From: Amaurobius ferox
Lineage: Eukaryota; Arthropoda; Arachnida; Araneae; Amaurobiidae
Direction: 5' to 3'
Length of the DNA: 64,000 bases
Assembly: GCA_951213105.1 (NCBI GenBank)
Contig: OX578133.1
Location: forward strand, 145,999,017 to 146,063,016
The stretch's first letter is position 1; each line of letters opens with the position of its first letter. A model generated the notes under the pieces. That model worked only from the letters and a program-made list of their open reading frames with translations. It was not told the origin of the DNA and searched no databases. The translations under genes and the position numbers were made by a program. Positions 55,408-64,000 of this stretch are shown in pieces.

Positions 55408-56583
55408 CTAATGGTACAGAACAAAATTTAAGGAATATGTTATTTCTTACAAAATAATTAGGTAATACAAGTTTGAATTTGAATAGAGTTAAAAATCTAA
55501 AATCAAAATTTGAAATGCATTTTTCAATTTCATCACACACAGCATAATTTAATATAAATACAAGATTATCGTTAATTGAAATGGTTAAAACAAGATACAT
55601 ACTATAGAAAAACCATCTATAATAATAAAGGAAGTTGTCTGTTCATCTGTAGCAAAAAATCTAAGTATGACCACAAAATTTGAAGTTATAACCTGGTACA
55701 ATGTGCCTCAGCAAGATTTTTTTAAATTATAATTAGTTTTTAGCTATCTTATGTTTTAGCATGACTTTAGAATGATTTTCACAAATATTGGCTCCTCTGC
55801 AACTGAAAATATTATCTCAAGAGTTTTCATTTTAACACCATTGAAAGATCAAAATATTTACTTTCAAACAAACTTTGAATGGTATCATAGGCAAATTTTT
55901 ATAAATTTTTAAAAAATATATACTTCTTGTGCGTTGAAGATGTAATCTATCTTCTATCTATAGTAATAAAGATGTCTATTTGTCTGTCTGTAGCAAACTT
56001 CTAAATGATGTTCGCCATGAAATTTGATACACAGGTACTTCAGGACCCAGAAAGGTGCCCTTTGGTGTTTGACTTAGCACATTTTTTACACAAAAATATT
56101 CCTTAACGACCAAAAATATCATTTCAGAATTTTAAGCTTAACACAACTGTATAGATCAAATTTCTTTTTAACAAACTTTAAACTAAATTCATACCATTAA
56201 TAGTTCAATTTTTGTAAATCTTTAAAATATATATACTTTTCTGGTGTTGAAGAATCTATTTTCTATCTATAATAATAAAAGAAGATGTCTATTTGTCTAT
56301 AGCGGAACATCAAAATGACGTACAGCCATGAAATTTGGTACACAGGTACTTCAGGATGCAGGAAGGTGCACCTTGGTATTATTTTTTTTAAACTTTGAAT
56401 TAGTTTTTTAATTATTTTATGTTTTAACAATTTTCATACAAATGCATTCCTTATTAACCAAAGATATTATTTCCGAATTTCTATCTTAACATAACCATAA
56501 AGATCAAAAAATTCTCTTTCAAACAAACTTTGAATGGAATCCGTATGATTATTGGATGAATGTTTGCGAATTTAAAAAATATA

Positions 56584-57590
56584 TCGTATATACTCGCATA
56601 TAAGTTGAGAAATCTGTGACCAAAAAAGTTTCAAAGTGATTTGGGGGAGGGAGGGGGGGGGGGGGAGCTCAACATATATTCAGAGCCTAAAAAAACTAAG
56701 TCTAAAAGTTCATTTTTCCACAAGACAATCCATTCAAAAATGATGCAGTAGTAATTATGCAATCACGAACTCAGAATTTTTTCTGCACTCTTCAAAACTT
56801 TCCTGTGAGTCACTGTCCTCTCGACTACCAGTGTATCGTATCATAAAAAAATATACATACAACTGTTACATACAACTCGCTTGTTTTCGTTACCCGTTTA
56901 TGTCTCGCTTCTCCGATTAAGGTTGATCATCTTCAACATCTTCAACAAAAAATGGCTCTCTTCAGAACCACACACTTCATAACATGGATTGGGTAAAACT
57001 ATAATGCAGGATTTAAAAAAAAAGTGGGTTTTTTTCTAGCAGAGAGTTCCTAATAATGTGCTCCTTCGAGTCGATTTGTGATTAACAAAAAAATCAGCTC
57101 AAATAACGGGTGGAAGCCAGATATTGTTTTGATCATGCGGTGGGTCGAAAACGCTTAGGACAGGAATGCAGCAATACCTGAGGGAAATGGTCATGAAATT
57201 GTTCAAGAAATGTTGCTTTAGTAATGAATTTGATGCATAAATGCTGATGGAGTTTTTATAGATGACAATGATTTTTATGACATGGGCATAGATGGGACTG
57301 CTGATGTTTAAATGATGCGCCAGTGGTTTTTTAAACCGTTTAGAGTTTGGCTCAGACTATATGCATTAGATTTGCTTGGAATCGATCTTTAAAGGGTTCT
57401 AATGAAGTTTTTGTTATGGAAATTAAATTTCATTACTATACATATATAATTTTTTTCATTTTTAAGTGTTTTTGAATAATTTATTGTCTTTTTTTCAATC
57501 TTTTGGGATCGACTTATATGTGAGTTTTGAATTTCCTCCAACTTTTTTCTTTGAAAGTAAGAGGATCGACTTATACATGAGTACATATGG
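56584..57590 (+). mobile_element. pogo-like DNA transposon relic, TA flanked, inserted in a repeat unit
   Basis: The ends are TCGTATATACTCGCATATAA and CCATATGTACTCATGTATAA (right, minus strand), with TA outside (56582-56583, 57591-57592). Removing it rejoins AAAAAATATA to TACTTCTTG exactly as in the neighbouring repeat unit. Inside, a plus-strand patch KLFKKCCFSNEFDA (about 57198-57235) resembles the C-terminal motif of pogo/Tigger transposases. A G run at 56653-56665 lies near the left end. The rest is decayed. Confidence 0.75.
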
Positions 57591-57592
57591 TA

Positions 57593-58018
57593 CTTCTTGC
57601 AAATTGAAAACATAGGGTGTGAACTCAAAATAGTCTTGCACAATTTCCATCTTTATACCATCAGTACAGCAGAATTATTTTGTTAGGGTTGTTATAAGCA
57701 GGCATATTATTAAAGTATGCTTTGGTTTTAAGATTATACTGCCAGTTCCAGTGTGATTGTAATTAAAGGTTTACATCTTAAACCTCTGGCAATATCAGGT
57801 ATATTTTCTACAAAGTTCTGGAGTTACCTGAGATTTAAGATACAAATCTCTGATAAAACTACACCAGAACTCACAATGAAATTCCTGAAAACCAAAGATC
57901 ATTTTAACAATATGCTCACTTACAACAAAAATAAAATAACTTGTGTGGGTACATCCATGGCAATGCTAGGACCACTAATCTTAAATCCCAGGCAATGTCA
58001 GCTGCATTTTTTAGCAAA
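57593..58018. other. Rest of the interrupted repeat and an unassigned segment
   Basis: A 103-codon plus-strand open frame (57753-58064) is present without family match. On the minus strand there are two similar blocks starting TGA(C/T)ATTGCC(T/A)G(G/A)G.TTTAAGAT near 57780 and 57985; they look like a small repeat rather than exons. Confidence 0.4.
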
Positions 58019-58385
58019 TAATAATAAAGGAAGATGTTTATCTGTTCATCTGTGTCGTCTATAGAGAAAAATCTAATGAAATTTGGTACACAGGTACTTC
58101 ATAGCCCGGGATTATGCACCTCTCCGAGATTCTTTTTTTTTTTTTTTAATTAGTTTTTTAGTTTTCTTATATATTATCATGATTTTCAGTGAATTTCTTA
58201 CAAATTGGTTTCTTGGCAACCGAAAATATTATCCAAGAGTTTCTATCTTAACACCATCGGAAAGATAAAAAAAATTCTCTTACAAACTTTAAATGGTATC
58301 CATACTATTACTAGATAAATTTCGTGTGAATTTTTAAAAAAAGATATACTTTTATGTATTGATGACATAATCTATCTTCTATCTA

Positions 58386-58990
58386 CACTATATGGCCAAA
58401 AGTATCCAGACACCTTACCGTTGTGGAATCAGAGAGGCATGTTGCACATATTAATAAGAATGTTGGGCCACCCTTTTACATCAATCACAGCTTTCACTCT
58501 CCTGGAGAGACTTTCCTCCAGCTTTTGAAATGTTTCAGCACAAATTGCCTTCCATATGGCGATGAGAGCTGCAGTGAGTCCGATCACGGAACATGGGCGA
58601 TTTGGTCTGTCACGTATTCTGCATTCCAATTCATCCCAGAGGTGTTCTATGGGATTCAAATCGGGACCGTGTGCAGACCAGTCTAATTTTTCAACATCCA
58701 TCTCTGCAAACCATGTCAGCACAGCCTTTGCTGTATGAACAGAATAGTTATGCTGTTGATACAGAAACAATCCTTCCCCGAACTTCTGCCAAAGAGTTGG
58801 AAGTGCAGAGTTGTCAAGAATGTCAACATACATTGAAGCGTTAATGTTTCCCATCACAGAAACTAAGGGTCCCAGGCCAAACCACAAAAAAAAAAAGCCC
58901 CAAACCATGACGCCACACTACCAAATTTTACAGTTGACACAATACACTCGGGTAGGAAACATCTGCCAAAAATTATCTGCCACCGTAGTT
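58386..58990 (-). pseudogene. Tc1-like transposase C-terminal half with TIR
   Basis: The terminus CACTATATGGCCAAAAGTAT starts after TA at 58384-58385. The minus strand reads WFGLGPLVSVMGNINASMYV, LPTLWQKFGEGLFLYQQHNY, then HGPDLNPIEHLWDELECRIR (third catalytic motif, E present) and RRVKAVIDVKGWP. Where QHDNAPVH is usual, QQHNYSVH stands, so the second catalytic Asp is lost. The N-terminal half is missing. It inserted into the end of a repeat unit (…TCTATCTA). Confidence 0.88.
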
Positions 58991-59812
58991 ATAACATAGT
59001 TCAATGAAAAATTGCTGAGGAGGTAGAAAACAAAAAAGAAAGGTTATGTATGTTTCAACTGATCAATAAATCGAAATTGAACTCACTGACAGGTAGGGGC
59101 AAAATAATGCTTTGCATATAAGCCCAGGAGGCTTGGGGTTCCGGGTTAATAACCGGGGATCTAAAATATGGGTTAGTAGGGAGTGCATTTACTGCATAGA
59201 GGCTTGAAAATCTTGTCGGTAACACTGGTCATGAGCCTGTGTTTCCAATCCCAATAAAATGTTTTAATTTATGCAATTAACTAAACATACTGTAGTGAAC
59301 CACAGGGTATGCTATACTATTTGAAAGATCAGTCGTGCACTGAAGTATTTAATAATTTAAGGAAATTTTTTAAAGAAAAGAACCACTGTTCTGGCGTGGA
59401 TATAATTACAAACTACCTATCTGCAAGCATGCCACTTTATCAGACGAAGTTCGATCACTTTAGCTATTCAGGAATCCCACTCTTAGTAGTATCTCGGTAA
59501 GATGGCAATATCACGAAAATCTTCTCTGGAAATATCTTGAAAATTATCAAAGCATTCTACTGTAAAGAAATTTTCCAGTTTTGCAATCTGTTTGTATCGA
59601 TTGGGATATTTTTAATAATCTCATAATTTATACAGGAAAATTACTTTTGAAGCATGCAGTTAATGAAAGAGTTATTTTCTAGAAATATGTATTAAAACAA
59701 CAATTTAGGCACTTGAAATACAGCCATTTTGAAACAATATATTAAAATTTGATGTGTTTGTTCCTATCTATAAATATGGTGTTACAACTTTAATTAAAAC
59801 TAATAAATGCAT
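58991..59812. other. AT-rich stretch, nothing recognised
   Basis: A short tRNA-like phrase (GGGTTCCGGGTTAATAACC near 59130-59155) does not form a full A/B-box pair. No coding evidence. Confidence 0.4.
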
Positions 59813-61223
59813 AGCTGCCAACCTCCAAATATGAAAAACCGGGAGGTTTTTGTGCGAAAATATGAAAAAAATGGCAGATTTTGATAAGCCCAATTTTAGA
59901 CGATGCAGACAGATTGCAAAAGTGGAAATTATTTTCACAATGAAACGAAATATAAGGAGGATCGTGCACAAAAGCGGTTTATCGCGATACAACTGCAAAA
60001 TAGCCTTTCATTTCATTAATAATACGTTTGAACAATAGTTTTTGTGTATAAAATGCAAAATAATTATAAAACAAATTGACGATGCTGACAGATTGCAAAA
60101 GTGGAAATTATTTTCACAATTAAACGAAATATCTGGAGGATCGCGCACAAATGCAGTTTTTCGCGATACTGCTGCGAAATAGCCTTTCATTTTATTAATA
60201 TTGCGTTTGAACAATAGTTTTTCTGTATAAAATACGAAATAATTATAAAAAGAATTGACGATGCTGACAGATTGCAAAAGTGGAAATTATTTTCACAATT
60301 AACGAAATATATGAAGGATCGCGCACAAATGCCGTGTTTCACGATACTGCTGCAAAATAACCTTTCGTTTCATTGATATTATGTTTAAACAATAGTTTTT
60401 CTGTATAAAATACGAAATAATTATAAAAAGAATTGACGATGCTGACAGATTGCAAAAGTGGAAATTATTTTCACAATTAAACGAAATATATGGAGGATCG
60501 CGCACAAATGCCGTTTATCGTGATACTGCTGCAAAATAGCCTTTCATTTCATTAATATTACGTTTAACCAATAGTTTTTCTGTATAAAATACAAAATAAT
60601 TATAAAAAAATTTGACGATGCAGACAGATTACAAAAATGGAAAAATAGTTTTATACTAAAACGAAATATAAGGAGGATCGCACACAAACGTCGTTTTTAC
60701 CGCTACTGCTGCAAAAAATACTTTCATTTCATTAATAATACGTTTGAACAATAGTTTTGTATATAAAACAAAATAATTTAATAAAATTTTAGTCGATGCA
60801 AATGCATTTTTCCCACATTAATTACATAATCATTGATCTCTCGTGACGCTGTGGGAATAACCGCTGTTTGCGAGCACTGATTACGCGATAGCTGGGAAAT
60901 GCATTTTTAGACGAAAGAACGGGAAAACTTCGATTTCAAAATTTGTGACTTTGTTTCTTATTTCGTAATATTTTCGGAAAATTCGTGATCTATTTCCGAT
61001 TTTTTTATTTTTGTAACCTGTAGATACATATACAAACATCAATCGCGATCCATTTCTACAGAGCGGTAGCAGAAAACTGCACCGCGGAAAACAACTGAAA
61101 GTCACGATTTGCATTCGCATGATTTCTGCCTAGAAAGGGGGAAAATAAGGGCAGCTGAGTGAAAACCGGGAGATTGAGAGACTTACCCGGGAGATATAGT
61201 GAAAAACCGGGAGAGTTGGCAGT
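59813..61223. mobile_element. TIR element containing a regular 179-bp tandem array
   Basis: The ends are GCTGCCAACCTCC at the left (59814) and ACTGCCAACTCTCCCGGTTT (right, minus strand, from 61223). Inside, units beginning CGATGC(A/T)GACAGATTGCAAA occur at 59901, 60080, 60259, 60437 and 60616, with a partial unit at 60794. Spacing is 178-179 bp throughout. The array is followed by a unique GC-richer segment (60795-61150) and CCGGGAG repeats at the right end. No transposase gene is seen. A coding match is not claimed for the open frames of the units. Confidence 0.75.
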
Positions 61224-62485
61224 AATGTAAATGTTATCTTTAGTGTAAATATGCATTCTATCAAGCATCAATAATCAACTTGTTTCATGTTTTGATCCTT
61301 TTCATAATTTTTTCTTAACTAGATCTGATTTTAATTTAATTACATATCATATATTTAAATATATAATTTTCTTTTAAAAAGTATACTTTTCCATATAGAT
61401 TGCAAAATAAAGCTTTACGTAATGCATTTATGCTTAAAACTTGAATTATAAATTTCTGCAACAGTACTGTAGAACATTCCAGTAGATTTTTGAAAAGCAG
61501 TAGAGGTAGGGCATCTTGATATATTTTTTAATTTTAATTCATTTTTTAGTTATTTTAAGTTTAAACCTGATGTTCACACAAATCGGTTTCATAGGGACTG
61601 AAAATATTATCACAGATTTTCCATCTTGTTGCCATCGAAAAGATCAAGAAATTATTTTTCAAACAAACTTTGAATGGAATTAATGTGATTAATAGACAAA
61701 TTTTCGTGAATTTTTTAAAAATATACTATGTGTTTAAAACATCCTCAGTTTTTATACTGCGATATAAAAAAATTAACTGGCAATCGGATGTTTATAATTT
61801 GACAGCAACTCTTTTATTATACAATGTTCCAAAACAAAAACTTCCTGAAGCCATCTGGTCATTAATTATAATGTTTATATAAGCAAGCAAACCCGTAAGG
61901 TTTTTGATGCTACACATTTTCAAGCAGGTTATAATTTCTCCATTTGTTTCGACAGCTGTGCATATGCTTAAAGACACAGAAGCCTTCTCTACTAGAGGAA
62001 GGATTTATTTTTTAATCTTTTAAATGAATGGGATCAGATTCATTTTAAAGATAGAGGCAAGGAGATAATTTGGAGGTGATGCCTTTGCACAGGTTGTGTA
62101 TGGATTGTGTGGAAACCCCAGGCCGTCCGACTCATCCAGAGGACTTGAGTAACTATTTGGACGACCGGATGTGTATGGATTGTGTGCAATTTTCACTTTT
62201 ATTTATATGATTTTATTTGTTATTTTTTTTAGATTAATTGATTTAACTCTCGGTCAATAATGGGTACATTTCTAAAATATATATATATTAAGATGAAAAA
62301 TGCCCCAATAGAATACTGCCAGGAAAATAATACATTTTTATATATGCTGTTTTCATAGATGACAAAGTTCTATTTGCTCTATTTGCTCAAAGTTCTATTT
62401 ATTATATTACAGAGGAGCCAAATTTCTAATAATTTGAATGATTATTTTTGCCATATGCCACATTTTCAACATTGCAGTGCATCTA
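61224..62485. other. AT-rich stretch with repeat fragments
   Basis: A partial copy of the 310-340-bp unit lies near 61500-61730. At 62127-62171 a fragment (GCCGTCCGACTCATCC then GGACTTGAGTAACTATTTGG) matches the right end of the foldback-like element at about 51650-51690. Nothing coding. Confidence 0.6.
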
Positions 62486-64000
62486 CAGGATGTCCCAAAA
62501 AGATTGAAATGCACTTTAATTCTTTACCTCTTGGAGATAAGTGGGCAATGTAAATTGCAAACATGTTGAAAGTAAGGTAGGAAATAAGACTACGTTAATA
62601 AAATAGTCCCCTATCAATTTTCAAAAAATTACACTTTTTTAATTTTTATACGACTCCCTTAGACAAATTTGGTCAATCAGAAAGTTTTTATTTTTAATGC
62701 AACAAGATCATTAAAAAAAACCCGCATATCTGTATCTTTAAAATTGAGCGAGTTATATTGAAAATTGAAGATTGTGATGGAGACCATATATCAAATTATA
62801 AATGTAAATTTGTGACATCACAAAAAAAGATCAAACTGGATGATAATACATAGGAGACATTTTTGTGAATTCCAAGTAGGCTCACGATGCAATCATGCAT
62901 TCTTAAGTACTTTTCACATTGAGACATCCCATTTTTTATTTAAAACAATTAAAATAAATAAGTAAACAAATGAAAGTATGTATTTGATTTTGAAATTTAA
63001 CATAATTTTTCAAAATGAAGAATAGAACATACAAATTTTTTCTTTCCTTTAACTCTAATTTAGCCATTTCAAATGTTTATAGCAAAATAATTTTAAAAAA
63101 CTGAAGAATGAAATGCAGATGATTTATTTTTTAATTTATGTATTTATTCTCAGTATTATTTCTATTCAATACAACTAAACTTTTTTTTAATACTTTACCA
63201 AAATAAAGATTAGAAATCATTCAGTGAATAGTCAGTATGTTTAGTTCTGAATTGACGAATTAAGAACACGTAACTAATTGTGCATTATGGCATTTTTAAC
63301 AAATAACGAGCTTTTAGCATTAACAATGATTTATGCTCTGTGTAATAAAAATACTGCAGAAACAGCTCGGGATTTTCGATGGCGATATCCAAACTTGCCA
63401 GAAATTTCATGTACATTTGTTTATCGGATGATGAGGAGACTAAGAACTACCAGTTCATTTCATCCAAGACCTGGCCCTGGAAGAAAACGTTTGTACATAG
63501 AGGACCAAGAAACTGACATCATCACATGTTTTTCTTTCAACTCCCGAACAAGCATTCGAAAAGTAAGCGAAACTTTGGGGCTATGTAGGATGTCAATTAC
63601 TAGAACATTTAGAAAATACCATTGGCATCCATTTTGTATTCATAGATTTCAAGCACTTCATCCCTCCGTTTTTGACTAGTGTGTAACATTCTGCAACTGG
63701 TTGTTAATCCAACAAAACATCAATTCGAACTTTGTTAAGAACATTCTGTGGACTGACTGATGAATGTTTATTTATGGAAGATGGAGCAATCAATATTCAC
63801 AACGATCATTATTGGAATAATACGAAACCATTTTTTGTCCGTGAAATACATCACCAGAGAAAGTTTTCTGTGTCTGCATGGTGCAGAATTTGGAATGGAA
63901 AACTGATTAGTCCTGTATTTTATGAAGAGACTCTTACAGTTGAAAAATACATGCAGCTTATTTTATATAGTACTGTAACAGATTTTATGAAGATGGCATT
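62486..64000 (+). mobile_element. IS630/Tc1/mariner-superfamily element, cut by window edge
   Basis: The left terminus CAGGATGTCCCAAAAAGATT follows TA (62484-62485) and is related to the fragment at 3179. The element includes a broken transposase from 63287 and continues past 64000, so its right end is unseen. Confidence 0.7.
63287..64000 (+). pseudogene. Transposase with HTH and start of DDE core, two lesions
   Basis: The frame from ATG 63287 reads MAFLTNNELLALTMIYALCN, then NTAETARDFRWRYP (first HTH) and RRLRTTSSFHPRPGPGRKRL (GRPR-like linker), then RTSIRKVSETLG (second HTH). An in-frame TAG follows HPSVFD at 63677-63679; the same frame reads on as CNWLLIQQNI. Near 63750 an extra CTGA (GACTGACTGATGAATG) shifts the frame before LFMEDGAINIHN, DHYWNNTKPF and RKFSVSAWCRIWNGKLISPV, the first catalytic block. 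Ignoring the stop and duplication the pattern is a Tc1/mariner-superfamily transposase, as in many insect DUF4817-like elements. Confidence 0.8.

Larger units (their letters stand above)
55618..58383. repeat. Array of ~310-340-bp Helitron-like units, interrupted by a pogo-like element
   Basis: Units start AATAATAAA(A/G)GAAG(A/T)TGTCT after CTATCTATA and contain TTTGGTACACAGGTACTTCA and ...ACAAACTTTGAATGG. Starts are near 55620, 55961, 56270 and, after an interruption, 58019. The spacing is about 341 and 309 bp. The 56270 unit is split by the element at 56584-57590. A related unit fragment is near 61500-61730. They are noncoding; the start and the shared 'TCTATCTATA' resemble the repeat at 35748. 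Confidence 0.75.

Noticed and set aside
57780..58000. Minus-strand exon candidates with AG...GT borders
   Set aside because: The two blocks resemble each other and do not match TRAPPC9, which suggests a small repeat rather than host exons.
57753..58064. 103-codon plus-strand open frame
   Set aside because: No motif, no splice context, and it lies in repeat-derived sequence between two mobile elements.
60008..60505. Repeated minus-strand open frames (PP-ISFNCENNFHFC-like)
   Set aside because: The similar peptides arise because the 179-bp unit is repeated; frames differ and break between units, so no repeat protein is claimed.
1..64000. Integrated viral sequence or an antiviral gene cluster
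   Set aside because: I found no capsid, polymerase or envelope-type reading frames; reverse transcriptase hits are all non-LTR retrotransposon type.

Overview
This is a eukaryotic, very AT-rich window. I read it as a stretch of an arthropod nuclear genome, probably a chelicerate such as a spider. That guess rests on the mix of mariner, Tc1, hAT and piggyBac-like elements, an RNase H-bearing LINE and a tRNA-derived SINE; it is an inference, not something a single marker proves.

One host gene is recognisable: the C-terminal half of TRAPPC9 (NIBP, a TRAPPII vesicle-tethering subunit), on the minus strand. Ten exons lie between 55407 and about 9171. Nine of the ten exon junction phases were checked by hand and are compatible. 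Introns run from 442 bp to about 13.4 kb. The N-terminal exons must lie beyond position 64000. The last roughly 125 residues were not found and may lie below position 1, so the whole window is probably the inside of one long gene.

Nearly everything else is intronic mobile DNA. From left to right: a long-TIR element with a broken transposase (135-1078); a complete mariner with an intact DD34D transposase (1091-2422); relics of a DUF4817-type transposase, Tc1 and a LINE (3179-6730); a Tc1 relic (9742-11143); a tandem 368-bp duplication (14153-14890); a Cys-rich repeat ORF (15876-16316); a 6.6-kb LINE with nested insertions (16925-23510); a hAT element with TIRs and TSD (23666-25975); two inverted piggyBac-type elements with TTAA flanks (27630-28313, 38341-39388); a hAT-type MITE (29598-29994); a composite repeat (30790-31880); a decayed full-length Tc1 (32010-34206); a Helitron-like repeat (35748-37467); intronic satellite-like arrays (42355-42840, 47611-48310); a 2.1-kb foldback-like element (49589-51704); a SINE with a 15-bp TSD (53887-54170); a repeat array split by a pogo-like element (55618-58383 and 56584-57590); a Tc1 fragment (58386-58990); a TIR element holding a regular 179-bp array (59813-61223); and a Tc1/mariner-superfamily relic running off the right edge (62486-64000).

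Only the mariner transposase looks capable of encoding a working enzyme. All other element genes carry stops, frameshifts or missing catalytic residues. I saw no new biochemical system. The points most worth a second look are the nested insertions whose target sites can be read exactly, the regular 179-bp array inside a TIR element, and several near-perfect hairpins. All positions and translations were read by eye; family names come from remembered motif patterns, with no database search.
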